From positions 1-64,000 of the forward strand of contig JAKCPI010002885.1 of assembly GCA_023213315.1 (NCBI GenBank): DNA of 64,000 bases, written 5' to 3'. Under the pieces are notes generated by a model, which had not been told where the DNA came from, made no database searches, and saw only the letters and a program-made list of their open reading frames with translations. A program made the translations under genes and the position numbers. This document shows, in pieces, positions 1 through 11,535 of this stretch; position 1 is the first letter of the stretch; the number at the start of each line of letters is the position of its first letter. This stretch comes from Euborellia annulipes. Its lineage: Eukaryota; Arthropoda; Insecta; Dermaptera; Anisolabididae.

Positions 1-69
1 ATAAATCAATTTGGGGTTCAGGCATTTCTATTTAAGCCATCTGGTATCCAAATGGCTTAAATAAAATCA

Positions 70-126
70 TCGGACTGCCTGGGTCCGAACCCGCGACGTT
101 TGGTATAGGGGGTAGGCACGCTACCT
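70..126 (-). repeat. tRNA-like (SINE-type) fragment
   Basis: On the minus strand the segment reads GGTAGCGTGCC (A-box-like) and, about 30 bases on, GGGTTCGGACCC (B-box-like). These are the internal RNA polymerase III promoter elements. No intact cloverleaf is seen, so a degenerate tRNA-derived SINE is likelier than a gene. Confidence 0.45.
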
Positions 127-270
127 ATCAATATTTAAATTCGTGATATAAAATTTATAAACATAGAAAAATATTTATATTTTGTTACCATGGCAAATAT
201 ATTAAAAAATTTAATAATCTTCAGTTAGTTAAATACTGGGACTACCATATAATTATAGATTTTGAATAAA

Positions 271-526
271 TGGACCCTGTTACGCATTAGTGTGTCAAGT
301 GCCAGCTACCGAGATTTGAGAAAATTAACATTAAAGTTTTTTTTTTTTTTTTCATTGGATTATATATAATTTTTTTTGTCAATTTTGCAAGTAACATTAA
401 ATATAAATTTTTTTAGGACATATTTAATAAAAAATACTATTAATTATAGCATTTGAAACAATATTCCGTGCTTAACTCAATTTTTAATTTTTTGGCGCTT
501 GACCCACTATTGCATAACAGGGTCCA
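271..526. mobile_element. MITE with TGGACCCTGTTA terminal inverted repeats, copy 1
   Basis: Begins TGGACCCTGTTACGC and ends GCATAACAGGGTCCA; sub-terminal sequence is also shared with the copy at 49196-49446. It has no coding capacity. Flanking duplications are unclear for this copy. Confidence 0.75.
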
Positions 527-841
527 AATATTAGGCAAGCATTTAGGTTTGAATGAATACTGACTTGATAATTTAAAAATTTAGTACATTATTTATGTAA
601 CACTCTATACATTTACATTACATTAGGCAATAATTATATAAAGAAAATAGATAGTCAAAGATTTTTTTTAATTAAATCAATTTCCCTAATATAAAGTATT
701 ATTAAACAATTTTTCTTTATAAAATATTATTAAAGATCAATGACCACTGGGGCTTAAAACCATTCTCCTACCCTAACTCTCTTGAAAAATATACCTTAAA
801 TAGAATAAATTTATTTATTATATTATTTTTTTATTTTTCAG
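527..841. other. AT-rich stretch, nothing recognised
   Basis: Low-complexity AT-rich DNA ending in the T-tract and AG that precede the possible exon at 842. Confidence 0.5.
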
Positions 842-1429
842 ATGGCAAACAGTGTAAGAAGAGTCATCACCAGCCTTCACTTCCATGAACCTGCTAGCTG
901 CTCCTGTCTTCAGGGCTCAAACTGCGCTTCCAGCACCTGCAGTACAACTAAGGCTTGTATATTTTTATTAGCGGGGCGCAGAGCTAGATATATTTAGGTT
1001 TTTTCAAAATTTCTTTTTCTTTTTGATTCGACTTCAATAACTTATTTTAGAATAGATTAAAAAATAAAAATAGGATGTATTAATATTTTCTTTCTCCATT
1101 CCAGGATCCCTAATTTAACCATTTTTTTCAGAGCCCCAATTCATCGATTGAAGACATCGTGGGATAACAATGGATGTGTATGTAAGTAGGCTCTCTTGTA
1201 AAATTTGTATTCTATTACGAATGCAAATGAAAACATCCACCGTGGGACATCATCTTCATGAGACAAAACAAAGTGTTTAGCTTTTAGGTTTATCAGTCAT
1301 AGGAAGGATATGTGTATTGGGGTATCTCTTCATCTCTTTCTATCTTTTTTTCTTTTTCAGCTTAATTTAAATGTTAAATACACATAATCCTTTAAGTTAG
1401 ATATACTACTAGGGGGAGATAAAACATTT

Positions 1430-2200
1430 CTGCGCTCACGCTTTCTTTCTTTTTTTTTTTGGGGGGGGGGTCTAGGCCTCAGGATCCTCTGAGTATCAAC
1501 TGAATGTTTTTCGATTGGGGAATGATGTTCTTATACTGGCATAGGTGTCGTTATTCTTTCCCCATTGTTCCCAAATAGGACGGCAGTGATTGGGGCACTG
1601 CAACGTTAGGTGATTAGGTTAGGGATTCCCAGAAAAGAATGTCTATTCCCTAATTGACTGATGTTCAGGAGAAAAAAGAGGATTCTTCTATTAACGCGTT
1701 TTTTGCAAGAAAGATTATCTAAATCTTTCAATCGAAAACCGGTCGTCCACTGGATTCTTGGCCTGAATGTTTTAGTAGAGGGTAGGTTAGAGGCGGAGTG
1801 GTGCGCTCTTTGGATAGGTTAGGTGTTGTTTAGCTTTTTTATACATTCCGACCCTCACCCTACTCTTACTGAGGCATTCAGGTCCTTGACTCCGGTCTTG
1901 TACTTACCGGGATTCGCATCCTAACACCGTTTTTTCTATTTTCATTTCTTCTTCAACTTTACTTGGGTGTGGGCGCGTTTCACCGTTCCGTTATCGATAA
2001 CTTTTTTGAAATATAGACTTACCTGTCTATCGGGAGTGTTCGTGTTTCGCGATCGTCTCAAGAAAGAAGAGGCTCTCCACTGAAGAGTTAGGTGGCCAAC
2101 TGAGCCACAGAGGGGATTGGGTGTAGGTTAGATTTTGAAGACAGAAGACTTGGGTTTCTGCGAGTACTTCTTCAAGGTAACTAATTTTTAATATATTTAA
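1430..2200. other. base-balanced unique-looking segment, function unknown
   Basis: GC content here is clearly above the surroundings. No ORF of note and no terminal repeats are seen. It is probably an old mobile-element body, but it matches no family I can name. Confidence 0.3.
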
Positions 2201-2344
2201 AAGGAATTTGAAAAAAAAAAACAGCTGATTATTAATGAAATATCATTGACAATACGATTAACCAATTATTATATATTTCAATGATATAAAAATAGGATGC
2301 AGCCAATAATAAAAAGCATCTATTTTGTTAACACTCTTTATTTC

Positions 2345-2386
2345 GGAACGTTTCGGCTATGATCAACAAAGCCATCTTCAGCCCTC
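2345..2386 (-). ncRNA. hammerhead-ribozyme-like motif, left arm
   Basis: Minus strand: CTGAAGA core, stem II GGCT/AGCC, GAAA, then CGTT. Stem I is short (about 2 bp before mismatches). One extra U separates the core from stem II. Confidence 0.5.
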
Positions 2387-2460
2387 CAAGCTAGAAATAT
2401 ATACATACATTCATTAAATAATTGTTTTGTTAATAAATCGTCATAATAGTAGCTAGCTTG

Positions 2461-2502
2461 GAGGGCTGAAGATGGCTTTGTTGATCATAGCCGAAACGTT
2501 CC
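2461..2502 (+). ncRNA. hammerhead-ribozyme-like motif, right arm
   Basis: Mirror copy of the left-arm motif, identical core: CTGAAGA, stem II GGCT/AGCC, GAAACGTT. Confidence 0.5.
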
Positions 2503-3262
2503 GAAATAAAGAGTGTTAACAAAATAGATGCTTTTTATTATTGCCTGTATCCTCTTTTTATATCATTAATTTAATTGTATAACAGCCAGAATTCGTTATA
2601 TATTTCATTTTTCAATTCTCTCAATATTTTTTTCAAATTCCACTTTTAATAATAATAATAATAATAATATTTATAATTTTCTCCTTTGTTTCAGATGGGT
2701 GGTTGGGAGTGGGGGCTGCACTTCGGCGTTCTTCGAATGCAACCAAGTGAATTCTTCAGTACGTAAATATTTAATTAAATCCATTCAAAATAATTACTCA
2801 AAGATATAAGAAAAATATTATTTTCTTTTTTTTTAGTCAAGGGCATCATTATAAAAATTTAGAAATATTATTTCTCATCATTCTTAATGCCCTGGTGGCA
2901 TGAAAATTTCAAGTTAAAATAAATAGAAAAGCATAACAAGAAAACAGTGACTTTGATAAATCCGATCTAAAACGTCAACTCAAATAAATAAATATATTTT
3001 TATTTTGATAAATAAAATAAAATATCAAATCTTAAGTAGGCATATTAATTTTTTTTTTAATCACGCTAATTTCTTGATATTAATTTTTAAATTTATTTTT
3101 TTTTTTTAGGTGACACATCAAAAAGAATAAACAAACAAAATAAGAAAATATTCGCTCAATTTTCACTATATCATGTCGCCATATTATTCCCTCTAATAAA
3201 GTGAAATAATTAAGAAAAATGAAATTCAAATATCAACATCAATGAACTTGTTTAGAAATAAA

Positions 3263-3810
3263 AATGAATATTTGGATTCTGTGAATATACTCTACCTATT
3301 GCTTCGTTCTGGTAAACTTGATAGCAATATAAGAATTGGGCAAATTTATCATTGATCCTCAATATCTTAATGAATCTTTAAAAATCATCTTGCGTCAATC
3401 AAACTCTACAATCAGCCATAAACATCATGATTTGCCCAAGAACACTTTTGGAGGATAGGGAGGGCTGTAAGGGGAGATGTGGAGGCCCTTTAAAGAGAAA
3501 TCAACTTGAGAAACAGGTATGTCATCATTGTTACATTTTGATAAGATATCTCAAGAACGAAAAGAGTTAGGAGGTAGAAATTTTATATTTAAGTTAGGCA
3601 CCCCCATGGGACCTGACATGAAGCTTTTGAACAAAATCGGCCAAAGAGTACTAGTACTTTACTGATGCACTTTTTCAGTTTTTTTCAGTTTTCTCAAAAT
3701 TCGCTCCAACGATTTTGATTAAAATTCATAAATCAATTATTTTTTAGATGCTCTTTCTAATGTATATTCTCATTTTGCTCTCAAAATTGTTTGAGGCATG
3801 CTTTATTAGG
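3263..3810. other. AT-rich stretch with the start of an R1 repeat
   Basis: Bases from about 3540 match the internal part of the dispersed repeat R1 (segment around AACGAAAAGAGTTAGGAGG and AGTACTAGTACTTTACTGATG). Before that nothing is recognised. Confidence 0.5.
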
Positions 3811-5582
3811 GTGGCTCTTAGCTACTACTGGGGAAAAATTTTTTTGAGATTTTTTTTGACGCTACCCCCTAGTTTGGTGCCATTGCCAAAAAAAATAACT
3901 TGTGTAAAATTTCAGCTCAATCGGATAAGGGGAAAGGGTGCCCCAAAGGCCCTGAAAATCGAAAAAAAAATCAGAAAATATTCATTTTATTTATTTATCT
4001 TGTTAAATATAAATGATATACAAAAAAGTGTTATATAAAAGTTGTAGATCTATAAAAAATGCACATAATAACATCTATCAGTTTTTTATGTACGGCTAAC
4101 GGTTTCAGAGAAAACAGCGAAAATCCATTTTTACTTTCTCTTATCTATACATGTAATATATATATAGAGAGATATAGATAATATTTGGTTTCATGTAATA
4201 AATTTGATGTCGAGATTTTGATGGATATACACGTTTTGAGATCCCCTGAGTCCAAAAAAATGGTTTATGCAACATGGGCTGCCTCGGTGGGGGTGGGGTG
4301 AGGGTGGGGGTGGGGGTGTTTTGTGAACAAAATATCTCAAGAACGAAAAGAGCTAGGAGGTTGAAATTTTATATTTAATTAAAAGTACCCCCCTGGCACG
4401 TGACACGAAGCTTTAGAATAAAATCGGCCAAAAAGTACTAGTACTTTACTGATGTACTTTTTCAGTTTTTTTTATTTTCGATTTTCTGAAAATTCATTCT
4501 AACGATTTTGATTAAAATTCATAAATCAATTATTTTTTAGATGATCTTTGAAATGTATATTCTCATTTTGCCCTTGAAATATTTTGAAGCACACATTACT
4601 CTTGTACTTCTTATAAAGATAGAATCAATGGTTGTAATGATAACAAAATATAAATATTTTTCTATACTGTGCTTATCCCACCAGATTGTTCGTGTCAACA
4701 TATATATTTAGTGTCCAAAAGTATGGTACATGTGAATTTTAAAATGTAAAATTTATAAATATAGAAAAATATTTATACTTTGTTATCATTACAACCATTG
4801 ATTCTATCTTTATATGAAGTACAAGAGTAATGTGTCCTTCAAAATATTTCAAGGGCAAAATGAGAATATACATTTCAAAGATCATCTAAAAAATAATTGA
4901 TTTATGAATTTTAATCAAAATCGTTAGAATGAATTTTGAGAAAATCGAAAATAAAAAAAACTGAAAAAGTACATCAGTAAAGTACTAGTACTTTTTGGCT
5001 GATTTTATTCTAAAGCTTCGTGTCACGTGCCAGGGGGGTACTTTAATTAAATATAAAATTTCAACCTCCTAGCTCTTTTCGTTCTTGAGATATTTTGTTC
5101 ACAAAACACACCCACCCCCACCGAAGCAGCCCATGTTGCATAAACCATTTTTTTGGACTCAGGGGATCTCAAAACGTGTATATCCATCAAAATCTCGACA
5201 TCAAATTTATTACATGAAACCAAATATTATCTCTCTATATATATATTACATGTATAGGTAAGAGAAAGTAAAAATGGATTTTCGCTGTTTTCTCTGAAAC
5301 CGTTAGCCGTACATAAAATACTGATAGATGTTATTATGTGCATTTTTTATAGATCTACAACTTTTATATAACACTTTTTTGTATATCATTTATATTTAAC
5401 AAGATAAATAAATAAAATGAATATTTTCTGATTTTTTTTCGATTTTCAGGGCCTTTGGGGCACCCTTTCCCCTTATCCGATTGAGCTGAAATTTTACACA
5501 GGTTATTTTTTTTGGCAATGGCACCAAACTAGGGGGTAGCGCGAATAAATTTCCAACTTTGAAAAATAAGAGCCACCCTAAT
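3811..5582. repeat. 1.77-kb inverted duplication containing R1 sequence
   Basis: Left arm 3811-~4690 and right arm ~4740-5582 are near-identical in opposite orientation over about 0.85 kb. The left arm starts GGGTGGCTCTTA and the right arm ends TAAGAGCCACCC. The spacer is only about 50 bases. Both arms include the R1 repeat body and the same CCCCTAGTTTGGTGCCATTG block. Short ORFs inside are shadows of this repeat. Confidence 0.85.
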
Positions 5583-5599
5583 GCTTTATTCTTGTACTT

Positions 5600-5830
5600 C
5601 ATAGGGAAAGATAGGAGAAATGGTTGCCATGGTAACAAATTATAAATATTTTCCTCGTTTATAAATTTTATATCTTGAATTTTAATATATTGGCGGAAAC
5701 TAAATATATGTCGACACGAAAAATCTGGTGTGACAAGCACAGAACACAACTTTCGATTACCGAAGGTAAGAGAAAGTTGTGTGCTGTGCGCCAGTCACAC
5801 CAGATTTTTTTTATTACTTTTATTTATGGG
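5600..5830. repeat. R1 repeat terminal hairpin
   Basis: Holds the typical R1 end: GGTTGCCATGGTAACAAA, then a hairpin whose arms read GTGACAAGCACAGAACACAA and its near-complement around 5735-5805. Confidence 0.6.
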
Positions 5831-5887
5831 GGGCACTTTCTCATAACAAAAATATAGAAATTGGCCATATACCCGTACATACATACA

Positions 5888-5943
5888 ATATATATATATA
5901 TATATATAGATTTGAAATTTATATATATATATATATATATATA
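5888..5943. repeat. AT dinucleotide microsatellites
   Basis: Two (TA)n runs separated by a short unique segment, followed by a GC-rich fragment (GGGGCCCGGGCCCC) like those in the hAT-type MITEs. Confidence 0.8.
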
Positions 5944-6182
5944 TAGATTTGAAAAATTTCGGAGGGGCCCGGGCCCCCTTTGACATTCCCCCCTCCTTAT
6001 AAACGCCCCTTTCTAATATCGAATATAGGCAGGGTCATACACAGGGAACGTTCCGCCCGGTGGAAATAAATCCCTGGGACGTACTCCTTTAAACTTCATT
6101 CATAAAATCCTAATGAAAAATTATTTTCACTAGATTGCTAGACCTCTAAGGGATAGATACTTAAACAATTTCTCTTTTGCAG

Positions 6183-6463
6183 GTTGGTGTTTCTCCAGTG
6201 CAATGTGTTCAGTACTCAGTGTTAAGTGTTCAGTGTTCAACTAGTGCAATCAACTGGATCAGCTCTACGAGTGCAAAGGAGCTTCGATGGATCAGCTCTA
6301 CGAGTGCCAGGCAAGGAGCTTCGAGTGACCGTCAACCCCTCAGGAGGTGAATATTTTATACTCTAAACATACCCTTATAAATCCCAAAATATATAAATGA
6401 TCTGATTTTAATTTCTTTTTTTTTCTTTTTTGTTACAGATTCCTGAGGGTCAACAGAACAAAG
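6183..6463 (+). CDS. candidate pair of coding exons of unknown gene
   Basis: Exon 6183-6346 (TTTTGCAG before, GTGAAT after) is open in one frame throughout (54 codons: VGVSPVQCVQYSVLSVQCST ... SSDRQPLR). It joins in phase to 6439-6463 (TTACAG before, GTATAT after), which continues FLRVNRTK. The exon contains an internal duplication, ISSTSA-(K)EL-RWISSTSAR. No family is recognised and no start codon is placed. It could also be non-coding. Confidence 0.3.
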
Positions 6464-6479
6464 GTATATTAAGCATGGT

Positions 6480-7380
6480 GCAAGAATATTTAAGGGGGTA
6501 GATTAGATTAGCTTTTGAGGATGTACTTTTTTTCAGCTGACACAGAGAGAGAGAAAGAGCCTCTTCCGCCGCGGGATTTCATTATCATCATCTTCTTAAT
6601 ACGCAGGGCTTAAGGTGTGATTGCTAAACGTATACAAATTTAATTGTATTCACTTTTCGATATTTATAATTTAGAAAATTTATTTTTACACCTTAAATGT
6701 AGTTTAAGGATTTAAATCTAGAAGGGTGGAGGGTGCACCATGCCAACGAACCAACGAGAGGGATTTTTTTTTTGAACCTGTAACACTCCTCGTGAATCTA
6801 ATTGTGGATAAACCAACGTGAATACTTTCATTTTAGGCTTATGTTGGATAGTTGTTGTTATTAGTTTCAGGTGCCTACTCTAATCTTTTAGCTAGTTCGT
6901 TTTGTTAGGATGCCTTGATTTGTTCTTTTAATTTAGGATCCATACGGAAACCTAAAATGAAAGATATTCTCGTTGATTTATTCCATGAACATAAGGAGAT
7001 GAGGTCAGATCTGATGGAAAGATCGAAGCCCAGGTTCCAAGTGTTCTTGTGTTTTGCGAAAAGACGTCTTCTATAGGCGCATTCGGGAGTCTGATGTTTT
7101 TGTATCTTTGAGGGTGGGTTTGAGGTGGCTCTATAAGTAAATCGAGTCAGGGAAGGGTTGCCGTTTCTCCAGGAATAGCCTGGAGGGTCCAAATTGCAAT
7201 CCTTGAGGCTAGGAACCCGAGGGCTCTACCGATCTGATGGTGGAGACGGGGTTACAAATACTCTCTAATGTCTTCGTATTTTGTGTTAGGCTAGGCAGGA
7301 TCTCTTCCAGCCCCTGCACTCGTTTGCTTGTAATCCAAAAACTCACATTCATTCTCACTGATATGATTTCCTCAGACTCC
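6480..7380. other. base-balanced segment with short minus-strand ORF, unknown
   Basis: Contains a 95-codon minus-strand ORF at 6905-7192 (LTRFTYRATSNPPSKIQKH in its first half) that I do not recognise. Composition suggests a decayed mobile-element body rather than a host gene. Confidence 0.25.
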
Positions 7381-7539
7381 CGGTTTATTGTTAATATATA
7401 TATATATATATTGATCGAATATATATATATAGTTATTCGGCAAGCAAGAGCTAATTAATTATTTAAAATCTTGCTTTTCTTTTTTTATTAATTTCATTTA
7501 CTACATACACTTTTTGTGTAGTAGATGAAGATTTCTTTT

Positions 7540-8500
7540 TTGGTGTTTATTTTTTATTTAGTGTTTATGTGAGTAAAAAACTGAGAGAAGAGAGAAAATT
7601 TTCAATATTTTTTGAAGAATTAAAGGTAAACATAAATAAATTAAAACACTAATTCATAATTCTTATAAATTAACTGATTAAAATTAAGGTTAATTTAAAT
7701 TTTTTTTTCAGGTCAGGAATTATAACATGTTTAACATGGGGTAGAGGGGAGGCAGGGGGGGCCGTGCCCCCCTGGCTGGTCCTAAAAATTAAAAAATATA
7801 TATATATATATATATATTTTTCCCATTGGAAATTTTTTTTAACACTCCAATTCACTACATTAATTTAATTTTTTATTCTATTTAAATAAATAATTAATAC
7901 TCTATGTAGATATTAATTGCAAACCCCCCTCTTTCGCCCTAACGAGGAGTTGGCCCCCCTAACAAGAAGTCTGGCTACGCCCATGATGTTTAATAACACA
8001 ATTGAGACATTTAAATATATTCCATAAGTAAATAAATATTGTCGGAAAACTAAAAGAGATAATTTTTTTAGTGTTTACTTTTAATTAGTGAATATTTGTG
8101 TGAGAGAAGAGAAAAAATCTCGCAAATGAAAGGTAAATAGTACACTAACTTGATATTCTCATAATTAACTGATTAGAGTTAATACTAATTCAATTTTTCT
8201 TTTTTTTTAGGGCGACTCATTTTCATAAATAAATAATAATATTTATCCAAAAGAGCGACTAAAGATGTGCTAACTATACATCTGACTTTATAATAAATAT
8301 ATAAAAAGCCAGCGATGCAGAAAGTCAAAATTTTAATTTATGCTCTTATTCTGTAATCGAATGTTTTTCCTAGTAGATATTAGAGCAGTAAGTGATGAAA
8401 GGTAACTTTTTTAATATTATAAAATTAATATATTATACATTTAAATAATTTCGATTGAATATTATTAGTTAAAATAAAATTTTTTTTCAGATAACTTGTA
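7540..8500 (+). repeat. repeated intron-like units
   Basis: Three segments share the order GAGAGAAGAGA..AAAG|GTAA.., 75-90 AT-rich bases including AATTAACTGATTA, and a T-tract with AG: about 7626-7709, 8134-8209 and 8402-8490. The first two are clearly homologous. This looks like duplication of an exon-intron unit in a non-coding transcript. The hAT MITE 7735-7985 sits between units 1 and 2. Confidence 0.35.
7735..7985. mobile_element. hAT-type MITE with 8-bp target duplication
   Basis: 251 bp starting CATGGGGTAGAGG and ending GGCTACGCCCATG, flanked by exact ATGTTTAA (7727-7734 and 7986-7993). It contains a TA microsatellite and a GC-rich block. Confidence 0.8.
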
Positions 8501-9320
8501 GATGATCTTCTAAAATATAGAAAATATGAATCAAATCTCAGAAAATTGACAATTTCGGCCCTCAAGCAAAAAACCGTCCAGAAAAGAATAATATTATATT
8601 TGCCACTCACTCATACATTTTGCAAATTATTTCCTGTGCTAAAATTGAAACAAGTCGAGAATTAAAGTTGCTGAAGTTGAATTACTTAGAAGAAAAGAAA
8701 ATTTGATTCACGTATAAATTCCAACATTCAAGAAAAATTGACTCATTTGTCTGTTACTGGAGGGTGAGATTAACTCGCACCTTTCAATCCCGATGAGGAG
8801 ATTTCTCGATCACGAACGAACATTCCTTAATTCCAGTTCCTTAATCTGCAGCTTGTCCTGCTAAGCTATTCGGCACCTCATTCAAGAAACTTTACTATAA
8901 ATAATTTGGACATCATTTACTAATATTCAAATGCTAGTAGATCGAAGTATGTCATAGAATTTGTTTCTTTTCTACCACTTTCAAGATACAGTGAAAAATA
9001 AATTTTTTTTTAAATGACCACAAGCTGCTAGAGTAAGGCCATTTATTCACTGGATCGATGGGCTTTAAAAGAAGATGAAATTAATTTTTTTTGGGGGCTT
9101 TGAAGGAACCTCTACGTGGTGCCTCCTAGTGACGTTGTCTTATCTAAAAGACTCGGCCAATCCTTCCAAACAACAAAATAGGCCTACTTCAAACAGAATT
9201 GTAAAAAGATGAAATTATAAAACAGACTGATAAAAAATAAGAATTTTGTATATTGTTATAAGCTCAGGCATTCCAAAAGAGGACGCTTTATTCCCTTAAA
9301 ATTTGAATCGTTTCTTGGAC
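8500..9320. other. no gene or element recognised
   Basis: AT-rich with scattered unique sequence; no convincing ORF, splice pair or repeat border. Confidence 0.4.
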
Positions 9321-9324
9321 AATT

Positions 9325-10060
9325 TATATGATCTTATTATATGAATCTGGTATGACAAGCACAGAACACAACTTTCAATTACCGAAGGTAAAAGAAAATT
9401 GTGTGCTGTGCGACCATCAACACCAGATTTTTACTTTCTCTTACCTTATATATGAAATTTATAGAGAGAGAAAGCATTGCGATCTTGTCAAAAATTCGAT
9501 GTCGAGATTTTGATGGATATTCATGTTTTGAGGCCCCCTGAGTTAAAAAGTAGGTCCCGCAAATTGGTCTATGTGTGTGTGTGTGTGTGTGTATGTGTGT
9601 CTGTGGACATTAATAACCATGAAGGAAATGATCTACAAGGTTGAAATTTTATTTAGGCACCCCAAGAACTCGTGTAAATAAGCTTTTAAACAAAATCGGC
9701 GAAAAAGTAATAGTACTTTACTTATGTACTTTTTCAGTTTTTTTCGATTTTCTCAAAATTCGCTCCAACTATTTTGTTTAAAATTCATAAATCAACTAAT
9801 TTTTTTTAGATGCTCTTTCTCTACCCTAAAAAAATGTATATTCTCATTTTGCCCTTGAAATCTTCTGAAGACCACTTTATCCTTGTACTTCATAGGAAAA
9901 ACTTAAGATATTTCAGTTTTTTTCGATTTTCTCAAAATTTGCTCCAACGATTTTGATAAAAATTCAAAAATCAGTTATTTTTTACATGCTCTTTAAAATG
10001 TATATTCTCATTTTCCCCTTGAAATCTTTTGACTCACACTTTACTCCATTGGAAAGATTT
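9325..10060. repeat. R1 dispersed repeat copy with GT microsatellite
   Basis: Begins with the R1 hairpin (GTATGACAAGCACAGAACAC), then TTTTTACTTTCTCTTACC, CGATGTCGAGATTTTGATGG, a (GT)n run at about 9572-9600, and the block TAGTACTTTACTTATGTAC. A partial duplicate of the 3' part follows to about 10060. Confidence 0.65.
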
Positions 10061-10257
10061 CAGATTTTCCAAATTCTTTTTCCGGCTCTACCTTCAATAG
10101 AGCCAATGTTAAATACCTATGGGGATTTGCATGTTAATTTCGATTCAAAAGACGGTCCCTTTGGAACTTTTTATACATTAAAAAAAAAAAATTTTCCAAT
10201 TCTTATGAAATGTCTTCATTTAGGATTCTCTATTGTCTAATTCCTAAAATATTTATT

Positions 10258-10494
10258 TTATAAGAAAGTCGGACTCTCTGGGGCTGACATTCCATATGGA
10301 GAGCTATTGGTCCTATTTGACCTTAAAAGCCTGATTGAAAGGAGGAAAGACCACCTACTAAGGAATCTCCAGAATCTCTTGGAGGGGCGCTGGGACTGCA
10401 GTGAATTACTGGCCAAAATATGTTTCAGAGTCCCAGCGTTTGCCTCGAGGTCTGGAATTTGATTTTCGGTTAAACTGTGGTTTATTTGTGACAA
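10258..10494 (-). pseudogene. short ORF in base-balanced segment, probably mobile-element remnant
   Basis: A 78-codon minus-strand ORF (LEANAGTLKHILASNSLQSQ in the middle) lies in sequence richer in GC than the surroundings. No family is recognised. Confidence 0.2.
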
Positions 10495-10776
10495 TTACAA
10501 CCTTTCGGCCACTCCTGTGGCTTTCAGGTACAATTCAGCTAAGATTATAAAGGTTGTTACATCTGTGACAATCTCAATTGAATTGAATTTAGAATTTAGA
10601 CTTTTATAGTTGTTATCATTAACAAAAAACGCTTCGGCCATTCATTCTGTGGTCAAAAAGTTAAAATTTTTGCAAACAAACCACAGCAAAACCCAAATCA
10701 GTCAGTTTAATTTAGTTTAATTAATTGATAGTCTAAAAACTTAAAATTTGTAGTAGGTGGTCTTTTCACCTGGGAT

Positions 10777-11136
10777 CAGGGGCGTATATAAGGGGGGCCG
10801 AGGGGGGCCCGAGCCCCCCCCTCCCCGAAATTTCCTAAATGCATATAGCCCTATAGGGATATAGAGACAAAAATGGGTCTCGCCCCCCCCCCACCCCCCA
10901 CCCCCGAAATGTTTGCTTTGCCCCGCAACACGAAAATCCCAGGTTCCGCAAAAGAGTGAAATGTTCCGCGAACGGCACATGAAAAAAATTTAGGTTCCGC
11001 GGGTGGAAAAATTTTTGGTTCCGCGAACGGCACATGAAAAAAATTTTGGTTCCGCGAAATCAAAATTTTGGTTCCTCGAAAAACAAAATTTTTGAGAACA
11101 TGCCCCGCCCGGAAAAAATTTCTATATACGCCCCTG
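10777..11136. mobile_element. hAT-type MITE with exact 8-bp target duplication
   Basis: Starts CAGGGGCGTATA and ends TATACGCCCCTG, flanked by CCTGGGAT (10769-10776 and 11137-11144). The interior has tandem GC-rich repeats of the type GGTTCCGCGAACGGCACATG. Overlapping short minus-strand ORFs are products of that repeat. Confidence 0.9.
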
Positions 11137-11216
11137 CCTGGGATTTTTGAAAATTTGTTTTTATATATAAATAACATAAATGATTTTTTTTTTTTAAATT
11201 TCCTTTCTCTTCAGAT

Positions 11217-11309
11217 TTGAACATGCGCATCCAAGTCTTATACATTTTATACAGTTTTATCGGCGATTTTTGTATAAAACTGCAAAATCATTTATAAAAC
11301 CCAACTCTT
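11217..11309. repeat. 93-bp direct repeat, copy 1
   Basis: Starts TGAACATGCGCATCCAAG and ends AAACCCAACTCTTTTT. Recurs identically at 12192-12284, flanking an R1 copy. Confidence 0.85.
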
Positions 11310-11459
11310 TTTACTTTCTCACCTATGTATATATGTAATATATATATAGAGAGGAGGTGATTAGTTTCATGTCGAAAATTCGATGTCGAGATTTTGATGG
11401 ATCTTCACGTTTTGAGGTCCCTGAATCCAAAAAAAGTGGTTTTCGCGACATGGTCTTTT

Positions 11460-11535
<76 letters not shown>

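Larger units (their letters stand above)
2281..2595. mobile_element. foldback element with paired hammerhead-like motifs, copy 1
   Basis: Near-palindromic 315-bp unit. Arms carry AAGCATCTATTTTGTTAAC, GGAACGTTTCGGC and GCCATCTTCAGCCC in inverted order. It is flanked by an exact 12-bp direct repeat TTATATATTTCA (2269-2280 and 2596-2607), indicating insertion with target duplication. The same family recurs at 20945-21555. Confidence 0.85.
842..3262 (+). ncRNA. candidate spliced transcript, coding status unknown
   Basis: Four segments have good splice borders: 842-956 (AG before, GTATAT after), 1132-1181 (strong T-tract AG, GTAAGT), 2695-2762 (TTTCAG, GTAAAT) and 3110-~3262 (long T-tract AG, ending near AATAAA at 3257). 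The exons are less AT-rich than their introns. No frame stays open across all of them. One reading of the first exon starts at the ATG at 842 (MANSVRRVITSLHFHEPASC); another starts MNLLAAPVFRAQTALPAPAV and would stop in the second exon. The foldback 2281-2595 lies in the second intron. It could be a non-coding RNA, a short peptide gene or the 3' end of an upstream gene. Confidence 0.3.

Noticed and set aside
10741..11177. Three overlapping minus-strand ORFs
   Set aside because: They lie within the MITE 10777-11136 and its repeats; no protein family features.
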